64,000 bases of DNA from Isoetes taiwanensis (taxonomy: Eukaryota; Streptophyta; Lycopodiopsida; Isoetales; Isoetaceae). Each line of letters begins with the position of its first letter. Position 1 is the first letter of the stretch. Below are positions 40,930 to 51,944 of this stretch, piece after piece. The notes under the pieces were generated by a model. The model was not told the origin of the DNA. It was given only the letters and a program-made list of their open reading frames with translations, and did no database searches. The stretch covers positions 427,050 to 491,049 of the forward strand of contig JAJEKV010000106.1 of the NCBI GenBank assembly GCA_021234155.1. Reading direction: 5' to 3'. Both the position numbers and the translations under genes were made by a program.

Positions 40930-42540
40930 ACGTCAAGAGGATTGACTTTATTCATTTTCTACCTAAATATATTCGTGCAAGAAGTCTTTTGTCTCCAAGC
41001 ACAATGCTTTTAAATTAGCTGAAACAAGAGCTAAATTGAATGCTAAGCCCTTATTGATGTAAGCACCTCAACACGTATCTGATCAAGGACAATTGGAGGA
41101 AAGTGAGCATTTGCTCTAGAAAGCAATGATTGGGATAACATAAATGATATGGCTTTTTAGATGAATGTATAGCAGAAGGGAATATCTGAATTTTGAAGTG
41201 TGCACAAAGTGAGGTTCTCTACATTCTTGTTTTGCTTCTATAGAGTTTCGAAGTCACTCTTCCGCAACATGCAAGTCAAGCCTAGCCAACTCGCAAAGAG
41301 TAAAGTTGTTGGATAACTTGGAATAAAATTTTTACCTCTTAAAGCTGCAAATTTGAAACTCTGCAATGCATACAATTGTTTTTTTACAATGCCACTTCCA
41401 TATGTTTCTATTTTAGTACAGACTAAAATTAAAACAAAGCAGCACTGGTGCAATCATTATCTAAACTTATGAAAAGAAAAGATCACTGCATAAATTTCAG
41501 AGCCTGAGGTGCCTTGATAAATCCGAGCCTTGATGGACTACAAAACTTTTTAAACACAAACTGAGGAAGAGAAATGCCATATATACCTTTAAAATAAGAG
41601 CATGCGAATCTTGGATTAACACTCTAAAATTAAAACCTTGGATTTAAAAAAATAAGAGATCGAAAGAAAACGAACTTTCCTACATACCTGATATCATTGC
41701 AAAAAAAAAAAGGAATTTTTTTTTACCTTACAAACATTCATGGCAGCGGGGCCGAAAGTCGTCCCATGCTCAATAAATGAACAACAAATTTGAAGAGAGA
41801 AAAAATATATAATCAGGGTCCAATCCATGATTACGATGTTGTTAGGTCTCTCCTTGTCCTTTTGCCATATTCGAATGTTTCTATTCTTTCAGTAAAAGAG
41901 TTTTAAAGTTATAATGCAGCCAGCCAAGGATGAAATGCATGTATTTGACTACATATTTCGGTAAATTTTGTCTATAGCACTGAAGGAGGCAATTTAGTAT
42001 GTTGAGAACTTCGTGTTCCTAAACTACCTAAAACTACCTAGGCTGCACTTCCATGATGAAGTTGCAGGTGCTACGACCTTTCTATCCACTCTTATTTTGA
42101 TAACATGAATTCTTACAGAATCATCAACTACTTTGACATTGTTTTTGCCAGTTTTGCTTTATTGCCAGTTTTGCTTTAGGCTAGACCTCCTGTTGGTAAA
42201 ACTATAAATTATCTAGAGAGTGGCCAAATAGTTTGGACAATAAATTAGAGCTCCAGTTATTTTCCTTTGACATTTCTCAATTCTTAGATAAGTTACGACA
42301 GCAAGGAATCTCGTTTAACTTACTCTAACCATCTTTAAGGAATCTGTGACTTTCTTGAACTGATGCAAGAATAGAGCGCATGCATGCTTATCATGGCATT
42401 CCAACAGAGTTCATATGAAGTCAAATTTCACCTGAAAGCTTTCCAAATTTACGCTCTGTTAGTTCAAAGCCTGCAAGAGAACAATGTCAACAGTTTAACA
42501 TTGCCAATTGGCGCATAAGAAAGCATAACTAAACTCCTGA
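40930..42540. other. AT-rich non-coding stretch with one possible mini-exon
   Basis: Nothing protein-like apart from a possible 43-nt minus-strand exon at 42431-42473 (CTCTTGCAG|...TTTCAG|GTGAAAT encoding GFELTERKFGKLS). It might be 5' sequence of the stress-protein gene; I cannot assign it. Confidence 0.3.
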
Positions 42541-42732
42541 TCAGCCTACTTTCGGTTATTATGGAGTAGCCCCATGCGCTTGGGCAATGCCATCCTGCCA
42601 TGGCCTCTGGCAAGAATCGAACAGGGTAAAGAGATTCGCGATTGTTTTATTGACAAGAACCCCATAGCCACAGATTTTGGAGTACATGTGCTTGGTCGTG
42701 GATCTACAATACAAAGAATTAGATATGTTGCA

Positions 42733-43580
42733 TTAAAAACAAAGATCAAGATATAAAAGCAAGCTATCATATTCAATCTGGTAGGATATGTCCAAGCTAT
42801 CATGTTCACTATCATATAACCTCTCCTCCACCGCCGCCTCCAATTCATCCTCAATAATGTAATCATCATTTATTATAGTGTAATCCACCATGCACTGATG
42901 ACATCTTTCTAAACCATGCCAACAAAAGCTAAAGCTATTAATGACCAACATATCTGCATCGGCCACATTGTCCTTGTCTTCCTTCACCCGTTGTTTCAAT
43001 GCTCCTTCTCGAGCAAGGTTATTGGCAATCTCATTTCCTTGAATGTTATTGTGCCCAACTACATGCACAAGGTTTACTCTGTGGCCAAATTGCTGGATTG
43101 CATTCCACAATCCTTCAAAGAGATCTTTGTTTTCCACCACAGCTCTTGTGAAACCACTTTAGAATCCATTCAATAATTGCATTCACAACATACCGCTGTT
43201 AGAATTTCTAAGGCTCCAGACACTGGCCATGTTCCATCACTGTCAAATTGTTGGACTATTTTTACTGCATGAATCACTGCAGTGATTTCCACTCGTTGAT
43301 TTGTTTGTACCAATCCAGGCAAAGGCAGGTGGGTATGAAAAGGGTTGTTTTGCTACCAATACACTCCACATCCAGCTGCAATAGTGGCTTTACCATTGTC
43401 CAGACAACAACCATCAGCATAGCAAACCACATCATTCTCCATCATAAGGGGATACTTGGGTTTGAACTGGACACCGTAACTTAGGGATCCAGCCACACCA
43501 TCCTGTGCAACTCTGTAGAGGATAACCATAGAAGATGCATCCTTCAAATTCATGGTGATGAACCCGGATGAAAACAACAA
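42733..43580 (-). pseudogene. RNase H1 pseudogene
   Basis: VVCYADGCCLDNGKATIAAG is the first block of eukaryotic RNase HI with its Asp. NQRVEITAVIHAVKIVQQFD gives the Glu helix. RYVVNAIIEWILKWFHKS then ENKDLFEGLWNAIQQFGHRV, LVHVVGHNNIQGNEIANNLA and REGALKQ follow as in RNase H1. There is an in-frame TAG after GCGVYW and a frameshift near 43140. The TDS Asp block is deleted and the final Asp (normally GNExAD) is Asn. The enzyme degrades RNA in RNA-DNA hybrids; this copy cannot. The simple RNase H1 order suggests a host gene or retrocopy rather than a gypsy domain. Confidence 0.8.
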
Positions 43581-43984
43581 CGTGGAAACATGGCTAAAAG
43601 TCCATCTCCCATAACAACATGTTCCTCGGGACCCTTACACAAAGGCTTTCATGCTTATAGATTTTGATTTTATGGACACAAGGAAAGGATCCACTACACC
43701 TAGAACTGGGATCTCTTCGCCTCCAAGAATCCACCAGTTTATAAACTAGTCCAGCCTTTTCCACCGTCACTAGAGAAATGATGCAGCCAGGACTTGCAAT
43801 AGAAACGTATGCAGGTGTGTCTTTGGCGTTTCCCTAGGAGACATTCACACAAGCCATGTTGAAATTTTTGTTGCTAAACCTGACGCTGAAAACATCAACA
43901 GATAATGAAAAAAATAATAATCTAAGATTACAACAATAATGCTTACCATTTTGAAGATCAACACCTCCAAACACTTGTCAACAA

Positions 43985-44160
43985 CGCTAAACAAGATAAG
44001 ATAAGATGAATTTTTACGTCCACGGGAACCCAACGAGTTATGGGACGGCACATGCAAGGGCAATAGCCCATCTAAAACCTGGGGACTAGACCCCATCACC
44101 AAACACAATAATCAAATATTAAAAGGCTATCAGGAATAAGATAAGATAATGCTAATGCTA
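43985..44160 (-). mobile_element. LINE 3' end with GATAA-type tail
   Basis: On the minus strand GTCCCATAACTCGTTGGGTT and CCCGTGGACGTAAAAATTC lead into a (TTATC)n tail (plus AAGATAAGATAAGAT at 43996). This matches the 3' consensus of the SINEs and of the LINE at 57.5 kb. A second GATAAGATAAG run is at 44138. The RT part that should connect to the ORF1 at 44188 is deleted. Confidence 0.6.
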
Positions 44161-44187
44161 GTGGTAAAATTATGGTTCTAAAATTAT

Positions 44188-45234
44188 CTAGACATAGCCA
44201 GTCCAAGGATTGGAAGGCCATTGATCTAGAATAATTGCTGCACCTCCCCTGTACACCGCCCATTTCTTTTCCAGGCGGGCTGCCCTCACCTTGCAGAGCT
44301 CCTCCTTACGGTTACACAATTGAAGAGGGGAGAGGTCCTCCTGTACTGAGAAACTAGTCCCTCTGAGATGGTTTCCATGCTGAAGAACATGTAAGCGGCT
44401 AAGAGTGTCTTGAAACCGAACCAAAAGATGGCGAGGACGATCAGGTCTTGCTGCTCCCACCCTAGTAGCGGAGACAACTCCACCAGCCTTCACATGCATG
44501 ACATCAGTGAAAAAATGCAAAGCAGCATCCATATCAGAAAGGGCATCATTTTCTGCCTCTGCAACCCCTATAATACGCAAGTTCAGGCTCCTAGTAATAG
44601 AAGATACTGAGGCAGCCTGCTCCTGTCTGCTAGCTCGGCACTGCGACTCCTGGTCCCCTTGGGATTGTGGAGATGTCTGTACGCCCACCTCAACATGTTC
44701 CCTTTCCAATGTCTGCACTTCCACTTCAACACAATGTTTCTTCTGTGGCTGTAATTCTGTATCTAGTGTCTGTACTGAGGCATCACTTGTGCCCACATAC
44801 TGGGCTTTAGGGTCTGGAACGAAGGCATGTATTAACTGTAATAAGTGTGTCCATCTCTCAATAGACACGATCATAGTTGTGGCCGTCATTCCTCCCTCAT
44901 AATGAATGAGTCGTACCTGGTCATGAAGTGTAGGCGGCAAACACTAAACTTGCAGGTCTAGAGCACTTTGGAGATCCTCCCGATCTTGGAAGGTAAATGT
45001 ACCAGGCCTGCTTGTGCCGATATGAAGAGACCGATGGGGACCAAAAAGAAAAGATGGCAAATCCATTATTCCACTGGAATTAGCTTGCCCCTGACCATGG
45101 AGCTGTATGCTAGACCGAGCACTTGTGGGACGAGGGACCTCTTGTGCAAACAATGATTCCTGAGTAGGAGGCTTTTTCTTTTCCCTGGCCATCCTTACAC
45201 CAAATCTCTCCTTATTACTGGCCCTTTCTATCAT
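44188..45234 (-). pseudogene. LINE ORF1 (two frames)
   Basis: The frame 44940-44188 has a Gln/Glu-rich coiled region, then SLNLRIIGVAEAENDALSDM, FTDVMHVKAGGVVSATRVGA, HLLVRFQDTLSRLHVLQHG and SVQEDLSPLQLCNRKEELCK. This is the RRM and C-terminal layout of L1-like ORF1. The upstream frame 45234-44944 (MIERASNKERFGVRMAREKK) is its N-terminus; a stop separates them. No endonuclease or RT follows. Confidence 0.7.
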
Positions 45235-45635
45235 GGTGAAGCTCTCTAAATGAAATCAAAGCGGCTATATATAAAATTTAAATCAAAGCGGAAGCCTTAA
45301 TCTAAAAGATCTGAAACACAATATCCAATACTGCAAACCCTACCAAAGCCGGCCGGAACAGGACTGTTTTGACAAAGAAAACGCAACCAAAGATCGGCAT
45401 AACATACACCATCGAAAAGATCCTGAAGAGAGCTTTCCAACGCAATAAGCCTCACCTGAAACGGAGTCCTGGATCAAAAGTTATGCTAGAAATTGTGTTG
45501 CCGGCGAAAAGCTGCGCTACATGGCGCCTAGAGAGAAAAACTAGGTTAAAACTTGCATGCAACAAGTTTTATCAAGAACATGCAAGAAACCTCTCTACAG
45601 ACGCCAAACTCCGTAATGAAGCAGCAACAGAAGAT

Positions 45636-46128
45636 TGTCATGAACCTACTCGAAAACAAGAAAAATACGTGGAAAATACGCAAGAAATACGGAAGAAATA
45701 CGCCAAGATCGGCAAAGAATCTGATATATGAACAGGAATCAAGAATACAATAGCCCGAAGGCAAGCAGGAATACGAGACAGATGCCTAGAAGGCTCAAGA
45801 CTGGCGTTGAACCGGAATGGTTTGTCAAGAAGGAGGTGCCTCCTTATATATCTAGACCAACGGTCAGGATCGCGCCACTCCAATGGATGAGATTGCGCCA
45901 AGTGTCTCTAGAACCTCCTAGAAATAGTCCCACATATGAGGAAGACGTGAAGGAATGTCTTCAACAATTATTGGTAGTGCACTTGGCAAGGGTGTGTGAC
46001 TCGCAACTGAAAGGTTGCGAGTTCAAACCCTGTCTTGTGCAACTACCCTTTTGCATCCGTGTGACGACCATCTTTTGTACATAGGAGTATAATGTTCGTA
46101 TGATACGAATATCCGTATGGTCGTCACA
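45636..46128 (-). repeat. 3' LTR of the chromodomain element
   Basis: 493 bp, close match to 51024-51535 with a few indels. It contains the 75-nt self-complementary segment at 45973-46047. Confidence 0.92.
45973..46047 (+). other. 75-nt nested hairpin with B-box-like sequence in the LTR
   Basis: GGTAGTGCAC pairs with GTGCAACTACC at the ends, GGGT with ACCC inside, and CTCGCAAC with GTTGCGAG around TGAAAG. GGTTGCGAGTTCAAACCC resembles a pol III B box. Overall length equals a tRNA, but the pairing is nested rather than a clear cloverleaf. The other LTR keeps it at 51387-51460. Confidence 0.5.
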
Positions 46129-46741
46129 CCATCCCCCTCCTACGATTGCGACGAGTCCTCGAAGCTGGGGCCGGAGTACTCAGACTTGGCTTATGCGGGT
46201 AACGTCGGTGAAACTCTGCAATTTTGTCAGGTGCATTAGTTAGATTCTCGGCAGGCTCCCAGGTTCTGTCACTTGGCGAGTAACCTTCCCAATCGACGAA
46301 GTAATACAATAGTCGACGAAGAAACTTGGAGTCCAGAATCTCTTGAACCTCGAACTCCTCATGATCATCAATCTCGACTGGTGATGGAGGTGGAGGTACT
46401 CGATCCGGAAATGGATTCGCCATATAGGGTTCTAACAAAGACACATGAAACACTGGGTGAAGCCGGACTGATGGCGAAAGCTCCAGACGGAAAGCAGCAT
46501 CACTAACTCGTTCAATGATCCGATAGGGACCTAAGCGCCGATAGTCGAGCTTGTTACAAGGGCGAGCTGTCGGCAAATCCCGACGCAAGAGCTGCAAAAT
46601 GAGGAGCGTCCTGACGATGCTGATCTGCATGATGACGATAACGTGCTTGGGCCTGGAGAAGATGGTGGTGAAGATCATCACGAAGCATGCGAGCTTTCGA
46701 GCTGTCTCGGACCGGGATTGGTGAGTCATATCCGGGAGCAA
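46129..46741 (-). CDS. Chromodomain and integrase C-terminus of gypsy element
   Basis: The frame at 46741-46124 contains RPCNKLDYRRLGPYRIIERV, the integrase GPY/F module, then LHPVFHVSLLEPY. A chromodomain follows: VQEILDSKFLRRLLYYFVDW and EGYSPSDRTWEPAENLTNAP. It keeps the aromatic YFVDWEGY...TWEP pattern. The chromodomain directs insertion to marked chromatin in chromoviruses. A KL-rich segment upstream is in another frame. Confidence 0.88.
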
Positions 46742-47370
46742 TCAAAGACCACCGGGATGCATGCCGAAATTAATAAAGAGCGAGTCCGCACGTGGAGGCA
46801 TGGGCCGTAATTATTATAAGCAAATTACGCCGGGTAGCCAATCAACCAGTCATCCTGGCGATAATTGATGAAGCATCGCAAAAAATTTTGCTCAAGGGTT
46901 TGATTAGTGCGCTCCACTGGCCCATTGGTCTACGGATGATGTCCGGAAGAGAGCTTAACGTTCCACATGCAAGAGTTGCAATAGACGCTTCCAAAAGCGG
47001 CAACAAATTGAGGGCGCGGTCCCGACAATGTTATCCGGTAAGCCATGGAGTCGAACCACCTCTCGAAGCAAGAGAAACCGTGGCTTCACTAGAGATAGAA
47101 GTGCTTTGCAAGGAGCGAAATGTGCCATCTTGGAAAAACGGTCAACAACAACAAGGATGGCGTCATGGCCCAGGAGGATGGAAGTTTCGACAATAAAATC
47201 CACCGAAATACTCTTCCAAGGACCGGCTGGAACTGGTAAAGGCTGAAGCAGTGCCATGAGGAAGATGCCTTGGAACCTTGGCTCGGCGGCCAGATGTCAC
47301 GGGATCGAATAAAAGCTTCGGCCAGAGCGGCGAAGACCTAGCCACCAATACTCTCGACTAATAAGTTCAA
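46742..47370 (-). pseudogene. Integrase core of the chromodomain element
   Basis: KSISVDFIVETSILLGHDAI then LVVVDRFSKMAHFAPCKALL (47257-46955) is the catalytic-core start. LFLREVVRLHGLPDNIV continues it, where relatives read FxxxIxRLHGLPxxIVSDR. The second Asp and the Glu are not readable in frame. Confidence 0.8.
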
Positions 47371-47375
47371 GAGTC

Positions 47376-48425
47376 TTGGCTACTCCAAAGTGTCCCGCCA
47401 GAGGTGAATCATGGCAAGCCCGAAGAACCCGAAGCCTAGAAGCACCATCGGCACATATAGAAGCCCATCACGAAAGCAGAGTCCATCTCGAACCTCAAAA
47501 CGATCATAGTCCGATCCCATCCGGCCGAGAGGATGATGCGCCGCCAAGATGGGAGAATACATCTTGAGCCAATGGATCGGAGGACGAGAAGCTCTAGCAG
47601 CACTCCAACAAGGTCAGATCATGAGGCCTCTCGAACAAAGTGAGAGCCATAAGCCGGAACCGATCGGGCCCTAAAATAACCTGTGATTGCCGATCATATG
47701 CGGGGATCACCTAGTTTGGGCTCAAGGTAGGAGCGCCGAGACAAGGCATCGAGGCTTTCCTTGGAGGGATCCAGGGGCGGTACTTGATCGCGAAATCAAT
47801 CAGGGATAATACTTGAGTATGCCACCGGACTGGCGGCGGTTGAGCACTCGGAGCGCATCGAAAATATTCGAGATTTCGGTGATCTGTAGATCGCTGGACC
47901 TTATAAGGAGATCCCTCGAGAAACGTCTCCACTCCTCGAAAAGAATCCACTATCGCCAACAACTCCTTGTCATAAATGGGATAGTTGATTTCAAAGAACT
48001 GAAACTTTCGTGAATGATAGGCGATTGGATGCAATTCATGTTCATCCCCTCCTGTGAAGGATCCCACCAAGCGCAAAATCGGAAGCATCCGCTTCAACAA
48101 CATATGGGCGAAAAGGATGCATGAGCAAGAAGCTGGCGCCGTGGTGAAAGCATGCTCGAGGGGTAACAAAAGCGATTCCGCTTCCACGGTCCATTCGAAT
48201 GGCACGTCCTTGGCAAAGGAGGCGTGTCAAAGGAAGAGCAATCTCGAATAATCCGGATGAAACCTTGCAGATAGAAATTGGCAAACCCAAGAAAACAACG
48301 AACATCTCGAGCGGATGAAGGTGTTTGCCACTCGAAACGATCTTGACCTTTTCGGGATCCATAGAGACTCCATGTGGTGTGATGCGATAGCCAAGGAACT
48401 CCACATTATCTGTTCGAATCGGCAC
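47376..48425 (-). pseudogene. RNase H and end of RT, chromodomain element
   Basis: FRPYVVEADASDFALGGILH (48425-48042) is the RNase H entry with its Asp. IAYHSRKFQFFEINYPIYDK and ELLAIVDSFRGVETFLEGSP follow (48205-47711), then [30 protein letters not shown] at the start is the RT-connection block. Frames alternate. Confidence 0.82.
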
Positions 48426-49070
48426 TTCTCAAGTTTGGCATATAATCCATGCTTACGAAGCTTTTGAAGGACTCGTCGAACATGTCTTTCATGTTCTTGA
48501 AAGTCTTAGAATAAATAAGGATATCATCCAAATAGATGATAACAAAAGTGTCTAAGAACTCGAAAAACATCATTGGCCATATCTTCGGAATCTTTGCCGG
48601 AGCATTGGTAAGTCCAAACGGCATAAGCGTACTGTACTCAAAATGGCCATACCGAAAATAACGAAAGGTTGTTTTCCACTCATCACCCTCCCGGATCCGA
48701 ATAAGATTATAGGCACCCAGAAGATCAATCTTAAGTAAAATAGTGCGCACCTTGGAGTCGTTCCAACAACTCGGGATCGAGGAAGCGGATACCGATTTGG
48801 CACCGTGATTTTATTGAGGCCCACGATAATCAATCGACCCAGATGACCCGAACCATCCTTCTTTTTGCCGAAGAAGATAGGTGCTCCAGCCCAGGGATCG
48901 AGAATGTCGAATGAAGCCGTTGGCTAAATTCTCTTCAATATAATCCCGCAAAACCTTCAACTCATCGGGAGATAGACCATATATCCGGACCATATGGCGT
49001 GGTCCCCCGGCTGCAAATCAATAGGACAATCATATGGGACGATGCTCGGGAGTTTGCTGGCCTTGACTTT
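48406..49070 (-). pseudogene. Reverse transcriptase of the chromodomain element
   Basis: [20 protein letters not shown] (catalytic Asp in KIDLxxAY), [20 protein letters not shown] and [20 protein letters not shown] (intact YLDD) occur in the frame 48750-48406. LRDYIEENLANGFIRHSRSL (48993-48811) precedes it in another frame. The catalytic residues survive though the ORF is broken. Confidence 0.88.
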
Positions 49071-49071
49071 G

Positions 49072-49770
49072 TCAAAACATCGAGAAGTCGCCATATTTAT
49101 CCGGGAGCATTGGAGCGGACTTGGCCCGATGCCGAGCTAGCCGATGGGTGAACTCGATTGCAAATCTTGAACTTGGATCTTGCCTTCTAGATTTATCAAA
49201 CTCGCGAAGAGAAATCTTCGAGATCTGGAGGGCATGAAGAAACCTCCACAAAAGCATGAGCGGGAACATGAACATGAGCAGGAGCAACCTGAACAGGAAC
49301 TGGATCAAGAATCGGAGCGTAAAATGTGGACTGGAGCAAGAACCAAGCAGAAATGTGGACTGGAGCAAGAACTGGAGCAGGAGCGTAAACCTGAACCGGA
49401 GCAAGAGCGGGAACTAGAGCTGGAGCTGGGACATCATCAAGAACATGATCAGAATGGGGCATGAACCGGAGAGAGGCAAGAGGCGGATCGTAACATGGAA
49501 TAGCAAGGACGGAGTCGAGGGGCCCACGACATCGCCGCGGATCAAGTCGATGTTGGTGTAGAGACCTGATCTGCAGATGAACTAGAACTAGAGCTAAAAC
49601 CAGCAAATCGAAATGATCTAGTACGCCAATCAATCTCGGGTTATGTAGCTCGCGCCAGGGCAGACCCAAGACTATTGGCGCATGAGGGCTAGCAATGAGA
49701 TTGAAGGAAATACGACAAGAAACTCCCTCGAACAAAAACACGGAGAGGCGCAAGACATTCGTGGATCGCA
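49072..49770 (-). other. Low-complexity Pro/Ala/Val-rich region between protease and RT
   Basis: On the minus strand the frame 49771-49196 reads repeated PAPVLAPV/VPALAPVQVY-like units; the plus strand is Glu/Gln-rich. The DNA is a run of GAACAGGAGC/GAACTGGAGC repeats at 49255-49440. It occupies the linker between the protease and RT of the element and may be an expanded minisatellite. Confidence 0.55.
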
Positions 49771-49774
49771 CTTT

Positions 49775-50260
49775 TTAGGAGATCTTCCGTCCATCAATCA
49801 CTTCGACAGAAGCAGGATGCTCAACCTTGCTTCTAGGGATGGCGTGCTTACTGGCAAATGCACTATCCATAAAACAAGCATTTGCACCACAATCAAGTTG
49901 CGCCAACACTTGCAATTCTCCAACTTCTGATTTCAATGATATAGGGATGAAGAATGCCTTGTTGACCTTATCTGATGGAATAAACATGTCAGGAAATGTG
50001 GAAGGAGTCTGAGAAAAGGCGGCCAGCCGACGAGAGACTCCTACTACTCGGACCGGCCCCTGAAATTTTCCGACTGATTTAGGCGCTTCACATGGCATCC
50101 ACGAGCGACATGGCTAGCTCCCCCACAGTAGAGGCAAAGATTAGCCTCTCTCCGACGCTGCTTCTCGGCGGCAGATAAGGGTCCTCGAACTGCCCGATCA
50201 ATCTGCATAGGCTCAGGTCCAGATCTGCTAGATTCTACGGGGATAAGGCGGGGAAGGCGT
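49775..50260 (-). pseudogene. Aspartic protease of the chromodomain element
   Basis: LQVLAQLDCGANACFMDSAF (50098-49775) is the retropepsin block, here DCGA. It is followed by KHAIPRSKVEHPASVEVIDG. A CCHC-like knuckle lies just before it on the minus strand near 50130 (LCLYCGGASHVARGC-like). It sits between gag and RT as expected. Confidence 0.75.
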
Positions 50261-50269
50261 AACTATAGG

Positions 50270-51000
50270 GCTTGTGTAATTGGAAAGACGACTCGTCTCT
50301 CTTGCCTACGTTAGAAGAGCCGATTATCACATCGAATCGCAAATCGATGGCTTCTTCCAAACTCGGGGATCCTCCATAGACAACAACATATCTTTGACAT
50401 CCCTCGTAACCCCCGGAAACAATCTCGAAGTGCAATATCATCAGGCGTTATCTACGCAATTTGACGAAATTCGATGCATGCATCAAGCCGGGCGAGAGCC
50501 TTGCCTTAAGTTGCAAAGTTTTGTGACTCGATGTCTACCGACGATCGGTGTCTCCAAAGCATGCTTCGAGTTGTGCGATGAAAGCGGCAAAGTCTTGCAA
50601 CTCGGGGCTCCTTTCTCCAATAAAGGAGCAAACCAACTTAGAGCTGGCCCTGTGAGAAGAGAACCAATCAGCCCCACTTGTTCTTGAGCTGTGGGATATC
50701 TATGAGGATGGAGCTGAATCACAAGCCTGATCTAATTCAAAAAACCGCGGAGCTTGGACCGAAAGTCTTGATCAAACTTCTCTGGAGGCTGATCTTAGGC
50801 TCGATAGCCTCAATCCAGAGCTAGAAGCGATTCATGTGAAGCAATACATTCCTTAAGCTCTTTATTGTCCAACCGCAAGCTGGCGGCATACTTGAACAAA
50901 ATTTCTTTGGACTGTTGTAATAGAGTCGGAACCTCCTCCATAGATAAAAAAATCACCAACTATGAGCAAAAAATTGTTTAGGATCAGAGCAGACAAGAAC
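50270..51000 (-). pseudogene. gag remnant of the chromodomain element
   Basis: VGLIGSLLTGPALSWFAPLL (50722-50483) is the gag core motif (ixxxxxxLxGxAxxWaxPLL). FIAQLEACFGDTDRR-like sequence follows in another frame. About 300 bp nearer the 5' LTR contain no readable frame. Confidence 0.65.
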
Positions 51001-51023
51001 CAGTAAGGGATTCCGGTTCAAAT

Positions 51024-51535
51024 TGTCATGAACCTACTCGAAAACAAGGAAAATACGTGGAAAATATGCAAGAAATACGGAAGAAATACGCCAAGATCGG
51101 CAAAGAATCTGATATATGAACAGGAATCAAGAATACAATAGCCCAAAGGCAAGCAGGAATACGAGATAGATGCCTAGAAGGCTCAAGACTGGCGTTGAAC
51201 CGGAATGGTTTGTCAAGAAGGAGGTGCCTCCTTATATATCTAGACCAACGGTCAGATCGCGCCACTCCAATGGATGAGATTGCGCCAAGTGTCGCGCATG
51301 CATTTAGGTTCTAGAACATTCTAGAACCTTCTGGAGATAGTCCCACATACGAGGAAGACGTAAAGGAATGTCTTCAACAACTATTGGTAGCGCACTTGGC
51401 AAGGGTGTGTGACTCGCAACTGAAAGGTTGCGAGTTTAAATCCTGTCTTGTGCAACTACCCTTTTGCATCCGTGTGACGACCATCTTTTGTTTCGTATGA
51501 TACGAATATCCGTATGGTCATCACAAAGATTAGAA
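51024..51535 (-). repeat. 5' LTR of the chromodomain element
   Basis: 512 bp, TGTGATGACC...TTCATGACA on the minus strand. The adjacent internal sequence TTTGAACCGGAATCCC would be the primer-binding site; it is not the tRNA-Met type and I could not assign its tRNA. Confidence 0.9.
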
Positions 51536-51839
51536 CACATCGCAACGAGCGCCATAGCCACAGATAAAAAAATCACAAAACTTGTCAAGAAACTTCTCAA
51601 AACATCTCAAAACTTCGCCAAACTGCGTCAACGAGTAGCAATAACAGTTTAAAGCCCAGCGCTAGCCAAAAAACCAACGAGCGCCATAGCTGAACTTAGA
51701 AAAAGACAGACCGCCATCGTCGGAGTTCGACGATAACGCAGAAAAAGGAAAGCTGACATCAAAAAAAAAGCTTTTATACCTCTGCCACGTCACCGCACAC
51801 ATGGCGAACGAAATTGCCTGCAGTGGACCTTTACGTCAG

Positions 51840-51944
51840 GTAATGGCCGAGAGAAGGCCATTTCGGAATATAATGGCGGCGCCGCCATAACCTGGCCTGC
51901 CGCCAGGCCATTATATGCCGAAATGGCCTGCTCTTGGCCATTAC
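51840..51944. repeat. 105-bp palindrome, MITE-like
   Basis: GTAATGGCC and GGCCATTAC form the ends. AGGCCATTTCGG pairs with CCGAAATGGCCT, then AATATAATGGC with GCCATTATAT, around a GGCGCCGCC core. It has no coding capacity. It may be a foldback MITE or a strongly structured locus. Confidence 0.75.

Larger units (their letters stand above)
45636..51535 (-). mobile_element. Chromodomain-bearing Ty3/gypsy element, 5.9 kb, with perfect TSD
   Basis: LTRs 45636-46128 and 51024-51535 are flanked by AAGAT on both sides (45631-45635 and 51536-51540), a perfect 5-bp target duplication. On the minus strand LTRs start TGTGACGACC/TGTGATGACC and end TTCATGACA. A purine tract AGGAGGGGGATGG abuts the 3' LTR. 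Order: gag remnant, protease, RT, RNase H, integrase, chromodomain. It inserted into sequence just 5' of the LINE ORF1. Internal ORFs are shattered although LTRs are similar. Confidence 0.92.

Noticed and set aside
49180-49464. Glu/Gln-rich plus-strand frame as a gene
   Set aside because: It is antisense to the gypsy element and derives from a GAACAGGAGC minisatellite.
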